DNA of 64,000 nt from Anoplolepis gracilipes (GCF_047496725.1 NC_132977.1:12079001-12143000), one strand, 5' to 3'. Shown: positions 50,571 to 61,939, numbered from the stretch's first letter. The notes: generated by a model from the letters alone, not told the origin. Translations and numbers: made by a program.

Positions 50571-52384
50571 TAAATGCACATTTGACGTTTCAATAATCGT
50601 CATTTGACATAATTTGCTACCTAGAATAATTGATCAAACGCCTAACGTCAGGTATATTGTAAAATCGAAAATAAATAATGTTATTATAAATATAAAAAGT
50701 CAAAAGTTGTTGTTAAATTACATTGCAGCTGATGATATACAAATAATTAATGTTTTTGTAATTAATGTTTTATAATTAATGTTAAGTTAATAGTCAACAG
50801 CTTAACATCACTAATATGTCGAATGTAAATAATTATCGAAAAGTAGTTAAAGTTGATTGAAAAGTAATTTTGCATGTTTATACATTATTAGAATAGATTG
50901 TAATTAGTCCCTAATCATACTAACACGTCATCAAATTAATTAATTAGTGAAAAGCGTGACATTGTAAATACGATAGGATAGATAAATAACTAATTTCATT
51001 AATAAATCATTAATAAATAAAAAAGTGATTTCATTATTATGTTTTAATTTAATAACATGACGTTTGTGACTGCAAACTATTGACGTTATTATTAATTTAT
51101 TATTATTGTATTATATATTGGTTATTATTAATTGTACTTCTACGATTGAAATAATCAAAATTAATAATATATTTTTCCCGATTAACACACGTAAGCTTAC
51201 AATGTTTCAAATCTAAAATAAAGTTCAAGATAGGTTTCGAGATTTCCTCACGAGAGTACCATCTCGCGTATGAAATCACGAATTGGAAATAGATTTTGAA
51301 ACTCGTAGTTCTCTCTCTCGCCCTATCTCTCTTACTTTTAGGATTATGTAGTGATCAATAAGTCTCTTTGCCGGTACACATATTAATATTCGATACGTTC
51401 GATGTCTGATGATCGTCGGATTCTGATCTACAAAAAGAAAATAGACAGAATTTCTCGTTGGTTAATTTAAAAGCTGTCTTTGTAACTGAAATCGACGAAA
51501 ATATTGCTATAACTCTTGGATGCAAGAAATATGTTGACATTTTTGGCGAATATAAGTAAGTTTCTTGTGATTTTCTTTTATTGTTTAAAAATCAAATGAA
51601 ACCTTAAAAAAGACTTAATTTTATAAATCATTATTCCATTATAAATATACAAATTTTATTAATATAAATCAATTTTAATAATAGAAAAAGGAGAGTAGAA
51701 TTTTTCAGTTTAAAAAAATTTTGATATAAAAATCATATATTTAAAAATATTTTTAATAATTTAAAAATTTAATTAAGATATGAATGTTTAATAAAAAATG
51801 AAAACAATTACTAGATATACAGATAATAAATATTTAATAACTTTTAAAAAGTTTTTAAATTTAATTTACTTCTAAATAAATTAAATAATTTTAACCAGGA
51901 AGTGTTTTAAATAATCTTGGAAAGTATAAAAGATGTCTAAACAAGTTTTATATAATATATATTCTGTACTATATGTCACTGTAGTTTATTATATGTATAT
52001 AAATATACGTGTATACATTTCAGTATCTTATTGTTATCAGTATCTTCCTTAAGAAAATGCAAAACGATAGTTAATTTTGCCGAAGAAAATAACACTGTTC
52101 ATACACTGACGGATATTCTGCTGTCTGGCAAGAATAATTGTGCTTTCGAAAGAGGGTGTGTTTTAGTCTGGAGGAAATTATACGTAAATGTATACACGCT
52201 TATTGCGTTAGGACACGTGAACCGATAAGGTGGGCCGTGTTGTGTTTATGATTTCACGGTATATATAATACTGTCGAAAAATTGAGAAAATTGTTTCTTC
52301 AATTATTTAAATATTTTTAAAAATTTGTTAAAAATGCACACACAATCGTATAGTATTTTAAAATGTTTTTAAAACAAATTAATA
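50571..52384. other. AT-rich stretch with one complex patch
   Basis: The patch at about 51230-51530 has GAGAGTACCATCTCGCGTA and a CT run; the frames 51355-51540 and 52031-52228 show no motif. No gene recognised. Confidence 0.45.
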
Positions 52385-52388
52385 TTAA

Positions 52389-53202
52389 GGATGTTTAGCA
52401 CCTACAATCGGAGCAAAAAGTAGTTAAAATCGACGAATATATACTTTTCTCATATATCTTAATATATGATTAGTATAAAGATTGCATAAAAGCTTATTAT
52501 ATTCGTAGCTAGAGTGTAGAAATGTATTTTCAAATTTCTGTTGCTTTTTTTCGGAGAATTTTCGTGTTTCTTAAATTATAATGAGAATTTTATCATTGAC
52601 GGTACCTCGATTTCAACATTACAGCACAAAATTTGAATTATAAAAATAAAAGAATTTACTCGTACAGAGTAATTTACAATGTCAGAATAAAAATTATAAT
52701 AGTGAATAATGACAAAATATAGAAGATTTTTAACTATTTCTTTGATAAATTTAATAATTTGTCATTTTTGCGAGAAAAAAGAAATGTGGCAACATGGTAA
52801 TTTTTCATAAGTTGGTCAAATTGCAAATTGACATATGAGGCCTAATCGCTTCTCGCTTACACATTTGTATATAGAGGCTTCTTCAGATGAAAAGATAAGT
52901 TATTTAAAATGTCAAAAGAAGACTCAGCTGAATGCTATGTTGCCACGTTTCCACAATAAATAATATGTCATCTCGGATAATAGGACGAAATTGAGAAAAT
53001 TATATTTAATATCTTTTGAACTAGTTAGTACTTGACCAAAATTATGTGATCAAATATTTTCTCTATATTTAAACTATACTTTTGCAAATTTTGAATAAAT
53101 TCCTATTATTATTTCTATTTATTTTAGTTCTTAAATCAACGATCATTTTTTTATAAGAAAGAAAATCTGTAATCGTATCAATTTAAGGGCTAAAAAGAAC
53201 AG

Positions 53203-53239
<37 letters not shown>

Positions 53240-53487
53240 CTTATTTATATAAATAATTATACATATATATAATTATATTAATATTTTTACTTATAATTAG
53301 ATTCACAAAATAATTATATTTATAATAATATCGACGGTAAATTTATTGCAAATTAAAATTCTTATAACTTTTGATTGCTTCAGTGAATCAACTCTAGGTT
53401 TTTTTATAAGTCTCTGAACATGTATCAGAACAATCTGTGCAAATTTTATTAAATTGCTATATTTTTTAAAATAGGTATTAAACATCC
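52389..53487 (+). mobile_element. Family B element, copy 5
   Basis: A 1099-bp copy with TTAA at 52385-52388 on the left; the right flank is CTAA (53488-53491), one substitution from TTAA. It starts GGATGTTTAGCACCTACAAT. It shares with copy 2 the second-subgroup markers (TATAAGAAAGAAAATCTG, TGTAATCG, AAGAACAG) and a TA run at 53206-53234. Non-coding. Confidence 0.9.
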
Positions 53488-53579
53488 CTAAACATATACA
53501 GCAATGATTTTATTTAATACGATTTATTTTATGCAATTAACGTGCGTGCCTGTAAAAAAATTTTTTTAAACTATACTAT

Positions 53580-53935
53580 GATTAAAGTTGTGCGATTATC
53601 AACAGTGATTAGGTACAAATTAATTTTATTTGAAGAACACATTTACAATTGATTACATTTCTAAAACTTATTAACGACGTACCAACTTGCACTTGTAAAA
53701 GAGCAGACAATCTCCCTGTGCGACGATAAACATGGATGACTACAAAGTGACACACGCTGATGCCATCGTTGTTGACTGGCACGATGAGAGTGGAACGACG
53801 AGAGTGGATGCGCAAGCGGTGATTAAAGTTATCGACCTTAATGAGGGATGGGAGGCTCTCGAGTTAACGACTATACTGGGTTAGTCGCGAGCCTTCTGTC
53901 GTCGGTAGCGGACATTGGTGAGGGGTTAATATGTA
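53580..53935. other. GC-richer island, no gene recognised
   Basis: Complex sequence with GGCACGATGAGAGTGGAACG and GCCTTCTGTCGTCGGTAGCG. The 68-codon minus frame has no recognised motif. Confidence 0.35.
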
Positions 53936-54829
53936 ACGATGTAAAATATGACGTACATATAACATTTTTAAAATTAACAAAATATTATAAATTAACATAA
54001 AATCAATATTTTGTATGCAGCAGTTTTTGATAGATGAAGAAAAAAAAAATAAGAAAGAAGAAAAAGTAGTAGTTCTAAAAAAGAGACATCTATTTTAAAA
54101 GAAAAAGAGGAGGAAAACTATACGAAGGGTGTTTCTGGAAATCTTCAAACTAAACTTCAACCAGAATCATCGATCTTCCGGCGTTTCATTTTTCTTTACT
54201 CATTGGATTGATCGATGATGTGTCTCAGGTTTTCATAGCTATTGAATCGATGAATTTCATAGCTGTCGAAGCATCTCTTTGCTTCCGACAACACGTGCTG
54301 CATTCTCTTTTTACACGTTATTTCTTAGATTAATGGTTTCCTCTTTCTTTCTCTCTCAAGATTCTCTCTAATATATTATTAGTATTATATATAAGTATTA
54401 ATATAAATTTTATTATTTTAATATTGGTAATTACATTAAATTAAGATTAATTATACATGTTGGTCACATAAAAATAATTACATATATGAAGAAAAAAAGA
54501 TAAAAATCCTGACAATTTACACCTTACGGATCATTTTTCTTTTAACACACAATAGAGGGTGCATTGCTAACACTAAGTAACATTCGCTTTGATTTATGTG
54601 GCCCTCTCATTTTTTGAAATATTGTAAAAATAAAATTGTTAGGAAAAAGAATTTAATCCTAATGACTATAACTTTGACATATATTTTCAAGATCTAATTC
54701 TCAATAATTTTAAAAAAATTTTCATTACTATTAAGCTATTAAATATTTATTTAGAAATTTAAATATCCAAGAGTACAAATTTATTTATTTTAAACTTTTT
54801 CTGTACTTTGTAAAAAGAGTTCCCAATTA
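53936..54829. other. AT-rich stretch without recognised feature
   Basis: A/G-rich low-complexity sequence near 54040-54120 and AT sequence elsewhere; nothing recognised. Confidence 0.5.
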
Positions 54830-54835
54830 TGTATT

Positions 54836-55400
54836 TTATAATTTTGCTTTATTGCAAAGTTCTACTCCTCCCCCGCATTCTTATCTTGAAAAAACTAAGC
54901 TATAAACCTATTTCCAATTTTAACGATATTTTAAACTAAAAATAAATTATAAATTTAAATTTAAGGTTAGATTTAGAATTTTTTTGGGAATGGGGCAAAG
55001 TTTTGTACGAAAAAAAAGTTTCCAACCACCCAAGTAGAACAGAAAGTCACGATAATATTAAAGTAACATCAAATGACGAGAATATGACTACAAAAACTCA
55101 CTTTTCGATAATTTTCATTTTGACGTACTTTGACATTATTGTGACTTTCTGTTCTACCTAGGCATGTACTTTAATTTTGCTTTATTGCAAGATTTTAACT
55201 CTCCTCTTGCATTATCATCTTGAAAAAACTAACCTATAAATCTATTTTGTACTTTAATTTTGCTTTATTGCAAGATTTTAACTCTCCTCTTGCATTCTCA
55301 TCTTGAAAAACCTAACCTATAAACCTATTTTCGATTTTAAATTAAAAATAAATTATAAATTTAAATTTGAGATTGGGTTTAGAATTTTTTGGGGAACGGG
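54836..55400 (+). repeat. Three-copy direct repeat, first copy interrupted by a MITE
   Basis: The unit, starting TTTTGCTTTATTGCAA and continuing TTTTAACTCTCCTCTTGCAT, then TCTTGAAAAAACTAACCTAT and, in two copies, AATTTAAATTTRAGRTTRGR and TTAGAATTTTTTGGG, begins near 54841, 55179 and 55258. Copies 2 and 3 are adjacent; copy 1 is separated from them by the small element at 55029-55162. Copies 1 and 3 are long and copy 2 is short. Confidence 0.75.
55029..55162. mobile_element. Small MITE, 134 bp (CCCAAGTAGAACAGA ends)
   Basis: The left end CCCAAGTAGAACAGAAAGTC and the right end, whose reverse complement is CCTAGGTAGAACAGAAAGTC, form inverted repeats of about 30 bp. The centre has TCAAATGACGAGAAT and TTTTCATTTTGACGTAC, also partly inverted. 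The CCCA-A/G-GTAG-n-ACA start resembles family E ends. Non-coding. Confidence 0.8.
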
Positions 55401-55405
55401 GTAAA

Positions 55406-56061
55406 TGTAACTTCCTTAAAAATAATCGGAGCCAGGTCAATAAAAAAACGTTTCAAAGCTTGAAGTTTCAAGTTTTAGAATCATTAAATGAATTTCAATT
55501 CTTTCTATTTGTTACAAAATTACATTGTAAGAAAGCGACGTCCGTTGATTGAACAAATTTTTCAAAAGTTTGTCCAAGAATACCGAATTAAAAAAAATCC
55601 TAACGCGATTTCAAAATTAATTGTATGTTAAAGAGCAGAATTTTAGCTTTAATTTCTTTATTTAACAAATGTTCTATATGATTTTTTGTCGCCGCATATA
55701 TTTTTTATTAAACCAAAATCGAGCTATTGACTTTAAACACTTATAACTAGTGAAAAAATGATTGTACAATAATCATTAATTTAAATTTTCAAAATGTACA
55801 GAAAAAAACTTAACACTTCGGCTTTTTGTGCGAGTAACTGAAATGCTTTTTACTTGTAAATGTTGTAGAGTTAATGAACATTTTAGCGTTTTTTTCGTTA
55901 ACTTTCACTGATTTAAATAAAAAAGATAAAAGTGCAATTTTTACTTGATCTTTAAGTAACAATTACACTCTAAAAGTGACTAATGATTGAAAAAACGATA
56001 GAAGTATTTTAAAGTTCTAACTTTTTTCTTTAAATTGCTTTTTTAATGATTATTGTATAAT
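55406..56061 (-). mobile_element. Family A element, copy 7 (truncated both sides)
   Basis: Enters the family at GTAACTTCCTTAAAAATAAT, without the CACTACGC tip, continues through CGACGTCCGTTGATTGAAC, AGAGCAGAATTTTAGC and the middle in reverse orientation (CTTCGGCTTTTTGTGCGAG, AACGATAGAAG), and is cut at TGATTATTGTATAAT by family E copy 1. The right arm is not found beyond E. The frame 55367-55552 is repeat translation. Confidence 0.87.
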
Positions 56062-57292
56062 CCCCAGGTAGCACATGTTCGTTTTATAAACGTTTTCTAA
56101 ACGTATCCAATATTTTTTAACCGTCAAGCACCAGTAAGAAACGTTTCAACGGAAACATTTTTAAAATTATGGTTTAAGAAACGTATTTTTTACGTTTCTA
56201 TAAATAGAACAAAAATTAATTTTTTCATTCAAAATTATATATATACACATTATTAAGACTGTACTTATTAAGACGATCCCCAAATAGTACAGAAAATTAA
56301 AAGATGACGAAAAGATGTCTTTTTTAAGTTATCTTTCTGACAAGGCTAAAAGATGTCTAGAAGAATATTTTTCTACCTACAAAAAAAGCAATTTTTTAAA
56401 ATATGTTTTCTAAAAGTCATAATTAATTTTAGTCGACGAAAAGATGTCTTTTTGACAAGACAAAATAGATCTATTTCATAATATACGTGTTCCTTTGTTT
56501 GCCGCTACGTGGCGTGTTCAGACTTAACTATAATTCGTATTCAAATTTTCATAACATGTATATATAGCCTAAAAGAACAGATACTAAAAGTATAATTTAA
56601 ATTATGTCTTTTTTGTCAGTTTGACTTCTGATGTAATCTCGACAAGAGATTCAGAACACGATAAAAATAGATGGATTATATCCAGATGCATTATTTTATT
56701 GAATTTGTGAATAAACAAATTTTTCACAAATAAAGGGAAGAGACCGTATTTTGACAGTTTCTTAAATGTTTTTTTTTTGTTAGAAAATGACGTTTTCTTT
56801 AACGTTTTTTAAGTGGACATTTTAACCAATCAGAAACGTTTTTAAAAGCCGGTTGTAAAACGTTTCGCAGAAATATTTGTGAAACGTTTTTGAAACAAAT
56901 ATGTGCTACTTGGGAAATTTTTCACAAATAAAGGAAAAAAACCGTATTTTGACAGTTTCATAAACGTTTTATTTTGTTAGAAAATGACGTTTCCCTTAAT
57001 GTTTTTTAAGTGGACATTTTAACCAATCAGAAACGTTTTCAAAAGCCGGTTCAAAAACGTTTCGCAGAAACATTTGTGAAACGTTTTTGAAACGAATATG
57101 TGCTACTTGGGATCATTTTAAAAAAATTAATTTTTGTTCTATTTATAGAAACGTAAAAAATACGTTTCTTAAACCATGATTTTAAAAATGTTTGGTTGAA
57201 ACGTTTCTTATTGGTACTTTACGGTTAAAAAATATTGGATACGTTTTGTAAACGTTAGAAAACGTTTACAAAACGAGCATGTGCTACCCGGG
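56062..57292 (+). mobile_element. Family E element, copy 1 (complete)
   Basis: A 1231-bp element: the left end CCCCAGGTAGCACATGTTCG and the right end GAGCATGTGCTACCCGGG are inverted, and the inverted arms extend about 170 bp (to about 56226 and from about 57118), passing through AACGTTTTCTAAACGT and TTTCTATAAATAGAAC. The interior has a sub-element-like block (CCCCAAATAGTACAGAAAAT, several AAAAGATGTC words) and a tandem pair of 198/197-bp units. No open frame of note. Superfamily not determined: no clear target-site duplication. Confidence 0.85.
56717..57111 (+). repeat. Tandem pair (198/197 bp) inside family E copy 1
   Basis: Unit 1 (56717-56914) and unit 2 (56915-57111) both start AAATTTTTCACAAATAAAGG, pass through ACCGTATTTTGACAGTTTC and AAGTGGACATTTTAACCAAT, and end ATGTGCTACTTGGGA. 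That ending is the inverse of a CCCAAGTAGCACAT terminus, so each unit carries an extra right end of the element. Confidence 0.85.
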
Positions 57293-57539
57293 AAAGTTTC
57301 TCCCTACTAATGCGTTTACTTTACAATAAATCACGCAATTTTTAGTAAAATTAAAATTTCATGAAGACCCATTTTTTATTTAAAAAAACCAAGAAAATCT
57401 CCACTCCACAAAGAAATATTATAAAATATTAGAAAATGGAAGAAATAAATACACAAGAGGAGCAATTCTCATTCGTGTGTTTCTTAAAATTTGAAACTTT
57501 ACGCGACTTTTAAACTTCAAACTTTTAAACTTTAGTTTT
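57293..57539. other. AT-rich stretch without recognised feature
   Basis: No match to family A resumes after E copy 1, so the right part of A copy 7 is deleted or lies elsewhere. Confidence 0.5.
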
Positions 57540-57990
57540 TGTTCACCTAGGCATTGCACGGTACTCGAGTACATCAAGGTGCCGAGAATAGCGGCTGCTC
57601 GTTTCCAATACATGCACACAGTAGTTTTCACAGACTAGGTCGACGTCGTTACGGATATACTTTTTTGCTATATTTCCCTTTTTTCTTTTTTTTTTTTTTT
57701 TTTTTACCCAACCGTTTTTCTATCGCGAACGTTCTTTTTGACGACGATATGGTTAGGTCTCGCAAATAGGCGCTTCAAGATGAAGATCGTTCCTCATGAA
57801 TATTCATCTGCGGTGGCAGCCGAATTAATCGCTCGGCCCCGTTAATGCGAAACGTGCGAATGCGCTTCCACGAATAACTGCGTCCCGATGTCGACACCGA
57901 TGCCGCCGTCGAAGTTTAGAGGCGAAAATGATAATCATTCCACCTGCGATTCCGCTAGAATAATGCATCGGATGTCCCTGCACATGATGT
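57540..57990. other. GC-richer island with T tract, no gene recognised
   Basis: Complex sequence (GATGTCGACACCGATGCCGC, GAATTAATCGCTCGGCCCCG) with a T run of about 20 at 57686-57705. The frames 57554-57769 and 57419-57631 pass through low complexity and have no motif. A candidate conserved non-coding element by composition. Confidence 0.4.
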
Positions 57991-59254
57991 CTGCTCTTTC
58001 ACAAGTTCCATAGTTTCAATAACAAATATTATGTAAACTTTTACTGTGTTATCGGGGCTGTATTTTAGTAAATATTAACACTTCAGAGATCCCAACAATG
58101 TTTATTATTATACGGGTATCAATAATTTGTGGAAAGCAGAATGCATTCCTGATAACGAAACTGAATAACAACTCTGTGGGTGATATTTTCCCGCTATTGA
58201 AGCAAATTGTTCGAAATGTTTATCTCAATGCACATTTTCATAGAATCAATCTGCACTATTATATACATATTAAAATTATGCACATGCGTTTGCAAAGACA
58301 GTCTTTGTTTCCAATTTCTTAGAATTGTTTTAATCAAATTCTAATTAATTTAATCGACGATTAATTCGAGTGACAAAATTATCAACAATGAAAAATTGCC
58401 ATTCTTAATCTAATATTTTGTTCATGTGTTAAATAATTAATAATTGTATCCATATTAATTAAATATCACATAATATTACTGAGGAAATAATATTGCATTA
58501 AATTAATTAAAGTTAAAGTTGTCTTAAACGGTATATTATTTTACATATATACAATAAAAAACTATTACGCTAATGCTTAAAAGCAATAAGGAATTCAAAT
58601 AAAATTGTTTTTTTTTTTTTGCTTTGAAGAACAAAATCTCAGTTTTTGATATAACTTGTATAGTTTAGTATATACATAGTTATCATCTGTTTATAATTTT
58701 TAATTATATACCGTGATTAGTTCTCTACTGCAAACTCAGTAGGGTGTTACGTGAAACAGCGGCGAAGATCATTTGGAATCATTAAGTAAGGTTTATAATT
58801 ATCGATAAATATTTCATGATTCCCTTCATAGATCACGGGATAAGTTGGTTTTCAAAATCCGTTAATGCACTCATTAATCTTTTATTCTAAAGTTTTGACA
58901 CTTTACTTTGTTATTAAACTTCGTTTAACGTACAAATAATAAATTTTAGCTCGCGTTTTTCTGAAAAAAAATTCAAGAGCGTAAAAACCAATACGAATCT
59001 TTAAGCATTATAAAAGTGTACAGTACAGCCCGTAATGTACTTAATATTGCTTCCAGTAATGAAACTAATTTCGCCACCTGTATTCAGTTTTCTTAATTTG
59101 AAGGTGATAATTTTTTTCCTCCACATTTCTTAACAGATTTTTATTTTTTATTTGCTTAATTATTTTCTTTTTCTTGTTTAAATATTAAAATATAATTAAT
59201 TTACATATTTAACGTCATCTGATCTTTTTAATGTTTTTTTTTCTTTTTTTAGCA
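57991..59254. other. AT-rich stretch without recognised feature
   Basis: The frame 58098-58322 has no motif. A somewhat more complex patch lies at 58700-58880. Nothing recognised. Confidence 0.5.
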
Positions 59255-59699
59255 ATACAAACTTAAATTAATGATTATTGTACGATTATTTTTTCACTAG
59301 TTATAAGCGTTCAAAGTCAATAGCTAGATTTTGCTTTAATAATGAATATTTTGGCAAAAAAAAAATTATAGAACATTCGTTAAGAAAAGAAATTAGAGCT
59401 AAAATTTTGCTCTTTAACATACAATTAATGAAATCGTATTAGAATTTTTTTTTTAATTTCGTATTCTTGGATAAACTTTTGAAAAATTTGTTCAATCGAC
59501 GGACGTCGCTTACAATGTAATTTTGTAACGAATAGAAAGAATTGAAATTCATTTAAAGATTCTAAAACTAGAAAGTTCAACCTTTAAAACGCCTTTTTAT
59601 TGATCTTATTCCGATTATTTTTAAGAAAGCTTCAATTACTAGAAAATTGGTCTTTTTTTATATGGAAGAAAGTGACCCTTTAATTTTTTGCGTATAGTG
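59255..59699 (+). mobile_element. Family A element, copy 8 (right arm)
   Basis: Begins at CAAACTTAAATTAATGATTA and follows the right arm through AGCGTTCAAAGTCAATAGC, the TTAATGAAATCGTATTAG block and CAATCGACGGACGTCGC to TTTTTTGCGTATAGTG and TA. Two extra bases (TA) lie in the terminal CGTAGTG. Confidence 0.85.
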
Positions 59700-60330
59700 T
59701 ATATTTTTAATAATTTAAAACAAAATTTAATTTACTTTTTAATTTTTACATTAATTTTACTTTTGGATACTTTAATTCTTTTTATGATTTAGATTTATTT
59801 GTTTGATTTTTAAAACAGTATAGACATATTAAATGTTTTTTTTAAATTTTAATAGGTTTTTGCTTCTATTAAATAATCAAAAAAAGTACTATAAAAACCC
59901 GTCTATTTTTTTCTTGCATTTAGTTTAACTTCAATCGGAATTACCTTCCTAAACATTTTTGCACATGACACCTTTTGTATGATAATTTTTATTTTTATAT
60001 ATGAATGTCTCTTTGTTCGTAAAAGAATCATTGCAAAATTTCGAAATGTTAACACCTATAATTTTTATATATAAACTTTTAAATTATTTTTATTTCCATA
60101 TTTTAATTTGCATATCTAACTTATACAAATTTTCATTTTTCATAAAAACATTTTACACATTATTTATTTCCATTTTAGCTACCACGATTGTAATTTGTTA
60201 CAAACATTGCTTTTTATCACTCTTGATATTCGTTACTTCATATTTAATTTAACCTTTCTCAGTTTTTTATGCTAATATTTTCAAGTTTTACAATAAGAGA
60301 ATGATATAATATACAATTAATATTATTACA
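59700..60330. other. AT-rich stretch without recognised feature
   Basis: The 83-codon frame at 60001-60252 is phenylalanine, isoleucine and leucine rich, as expected for such AT sequence; no motif. Confidence 0.55.
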
Positions 60331-60427
60331 CAGGGTGTCCTAAAATTATCAAACCATTTTTTGATAATAGTTTCTCTGACCAATTGTAGATAATTTTTTA
60401 AATAAAAATGTTAAAGCATCAATCATT
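60331..60427 (+). mobile_element. Family F fragment abutting family A copy 9
   Basis: CAGGGTGTCCTAAAATTATC, then TTTTTTGATAATAGTTTCTC, related to 38946-39100. It runs without a gap into the family A sequence at 60428. Confidence 0.5.
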
Positions 60428-60723
60428 TCTCTTTAAATTGGTTTTTTAATGATTTTTGTACCATCATTTTTTCACTAGTTATAACCGTTCAAAGTCAATA
60501 GCTCGAGTTTGCTTTAATAATGAATATCTCGGCGAAAAAAATTATAGAATATTCGTTAGAAAAAGAAATTAAAGCTAAAACTCTGCCCTTTAACGCCCAA
60601 TCAATGAAACCCTATTAGGATTTTTTTTTTATTCGGTATTCTTGAACAAACTTTTGAAAAATTTGTTTACTCCACGGACGTCGCTTTCTTACAATGTAAT
60701 TTTGTAACGAATAGAAAGAATTG
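60428..60723 (-). mobile_element. Family A element, copy 9 (fragment)
   Basis: Matches the family from TCTCTTTAAATTGGTTTTTT through CATTTTTTCACTAGTTATAA, CTCGGCGAAAAAAATTATAG and CCACGGACGTCGC to CGAATAGAAAGAATTG, then stops. Both element tips are missing. Confidence 0.82.
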
Positions 60724-61013
60724 TGTGTATCAGGATTATCATACATTCACGATTGCAATTAGGATAATATTTTATTTTCTGGCAGATAAATAAACACAAA
60801 AGTGCGAGAGAGAGAAAATTCATGGCAAAAGTCAGTTATATCTGCAATATCCGTTTAGTTTACCACCTAAATATATGGTAGACTGGTAGTCTGGTCACGA
60901 GTGCGAGTTGCGCCATCCGTTAAAATGGTAGGTATACATATCGTGAGAACACCGCGGTTAAAAAATTCAAGTCGTTGTAAGCGAAAAAATATACTTTTGC
61001 GCAGCATACACGT

Positions 61014-61037
61014 AACACAACACAACACAACACAACA
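61014..61037. repeat. (ACACA)n minisatellite, five-base period
   Basis: About five CAACA units in a row. The surrounding 60724-61110 is somewhat more complex but has no recognised gene. Confidence 0.85.
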
Positions 61038-61119
61038 AACGCACCGTTGCATATTTCACCGTTGTAAAATAAAACTGACAGAATTCAAAAGGGGATTAGC
61101 GACGCGGTTTTACAGTTTC

Positions 61120-61139
61120 TATATATATATATATATATG
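61120..61139. repeat. (TA)n microsatellite
   Basis: Ten TA units directly upstream of foldback C3. Confidence 0.85.
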
Positions 61140-61142
61140 TAG

Positions 61143-61574
61143 AGGGTGAGGAAAAAGTAGGAAACCCGAAAAATTTCGAAAATTATAAGTTTTACAGAAA
61201 AAAAATCTAAAGCAAGATCGAGGAAGAATTCAACCATTTAAGGCAAGATCTATTCATTTTTTTCATTTATTTTATATTAAAAAATATGACAAACTTTAAA
61301 ATATCTCAAAAAATCCTTAACTAAAAGAAGTTTTATTACAGTGTTTTGGAAAGCTCTTGAGGTAAGCTATAAGAATATGTAATTAAAAATAGGGTGTTCC
61401 ATTTCAAGAAATTGAAGGTGACCTTCACGTAACCTTCGAGCGACTATTTAAGATCAAATCAACGACAGCATCTTATGTCCGTCTCAAAGTCATACAACTT
61501 TTGTCTAAAATATTTTTCTGTAAAACTTATATTTTTCGAGATTTTTCAGGGTTTCCATACTTTTTCTTCACCCT
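61143..61574. mobile_element. Family C-related element, copy 3 (short)
   Basis: Starts AGGGTGAGGAAAAAGTAGGA and ends with the inverse, CTTTTTCTTCACCCT. The interior carries the family C words AGTGTTTTGGAAAGCTCTTG, AGGGTGTTCCATTTC, GGTGACCTTCACGTAACCTT and TCATACAACTTTTGTCT, but lacks the CAGAATAATGAGA core. About 430 bp, non-coding; the ends differ from C1 and C2, so it is a sister subfamily. Confidence 0.8.
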
Positions 61575-61578
61575 ATAC

Positions 61579-61936
61579 ATATGTATGTATACACGCGTGC
61601 GATTTTCATTAAATGCTTTAGTTGAACTATTTTCACATTCTTCGTCCACTTATTTTAGTAAAATGTTCTAACATAACTTTTGCGTCCGCTGCAATTACGT
61701 ATATTGTACTCAATAATTTTAGATTTAAGTCTATAGATATAAATATATCTATAAGTATAAATATAGATATATTTATATCTCTAGACTTAAATCTAAAATT
61801 ATTGAGTACAATATACGTAATTGCAGCAAACGCAAAAGTTATGTTAGAACATTTTACTAAAATAAGTGGACGAAGAATGTGAAAATAGTTCAACTAAAGC
61901 ATTTAATGAAAATCGCACGCGTGTATACATACATAT
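61579..61936. repeat. Near-perfect 358-bp palindrome
   Basis: Every base from 61579 pairs with its mirror about a centre at 61757/61758, with only about five mismatched pairs: two in GCGTCCGCTG versus GCGTTTGCTG, one at a TCTATAG/TCTAGAG site, and two near the centre. The two 86-codon frames at 61622-61882 (+) and 61633-61893 (-) translate almost identically because of this symmetry and are not independent genes. The palindrome starts 4 bp after the end of C3. A transcript would fold into a hairpin of about 175 bp. Confidence 0.95.
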
Positions 61937-61939
61937 AAA

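Noticed and set aside
60867..61052. Possible tRNA-like text (frame reading TDGATRTRDQTTS)
   Set aside because: Such peptides often come from tRNA genes, but no A/B boxes or cloverleaf could be laid out here.
61622..61893. Two 86-codon frames on opposite strands with nearly identical proteins
   Set aside because: They are a forced consequence of the palindrome 61579-61936; no domain, start context or codon bias supports a gene.
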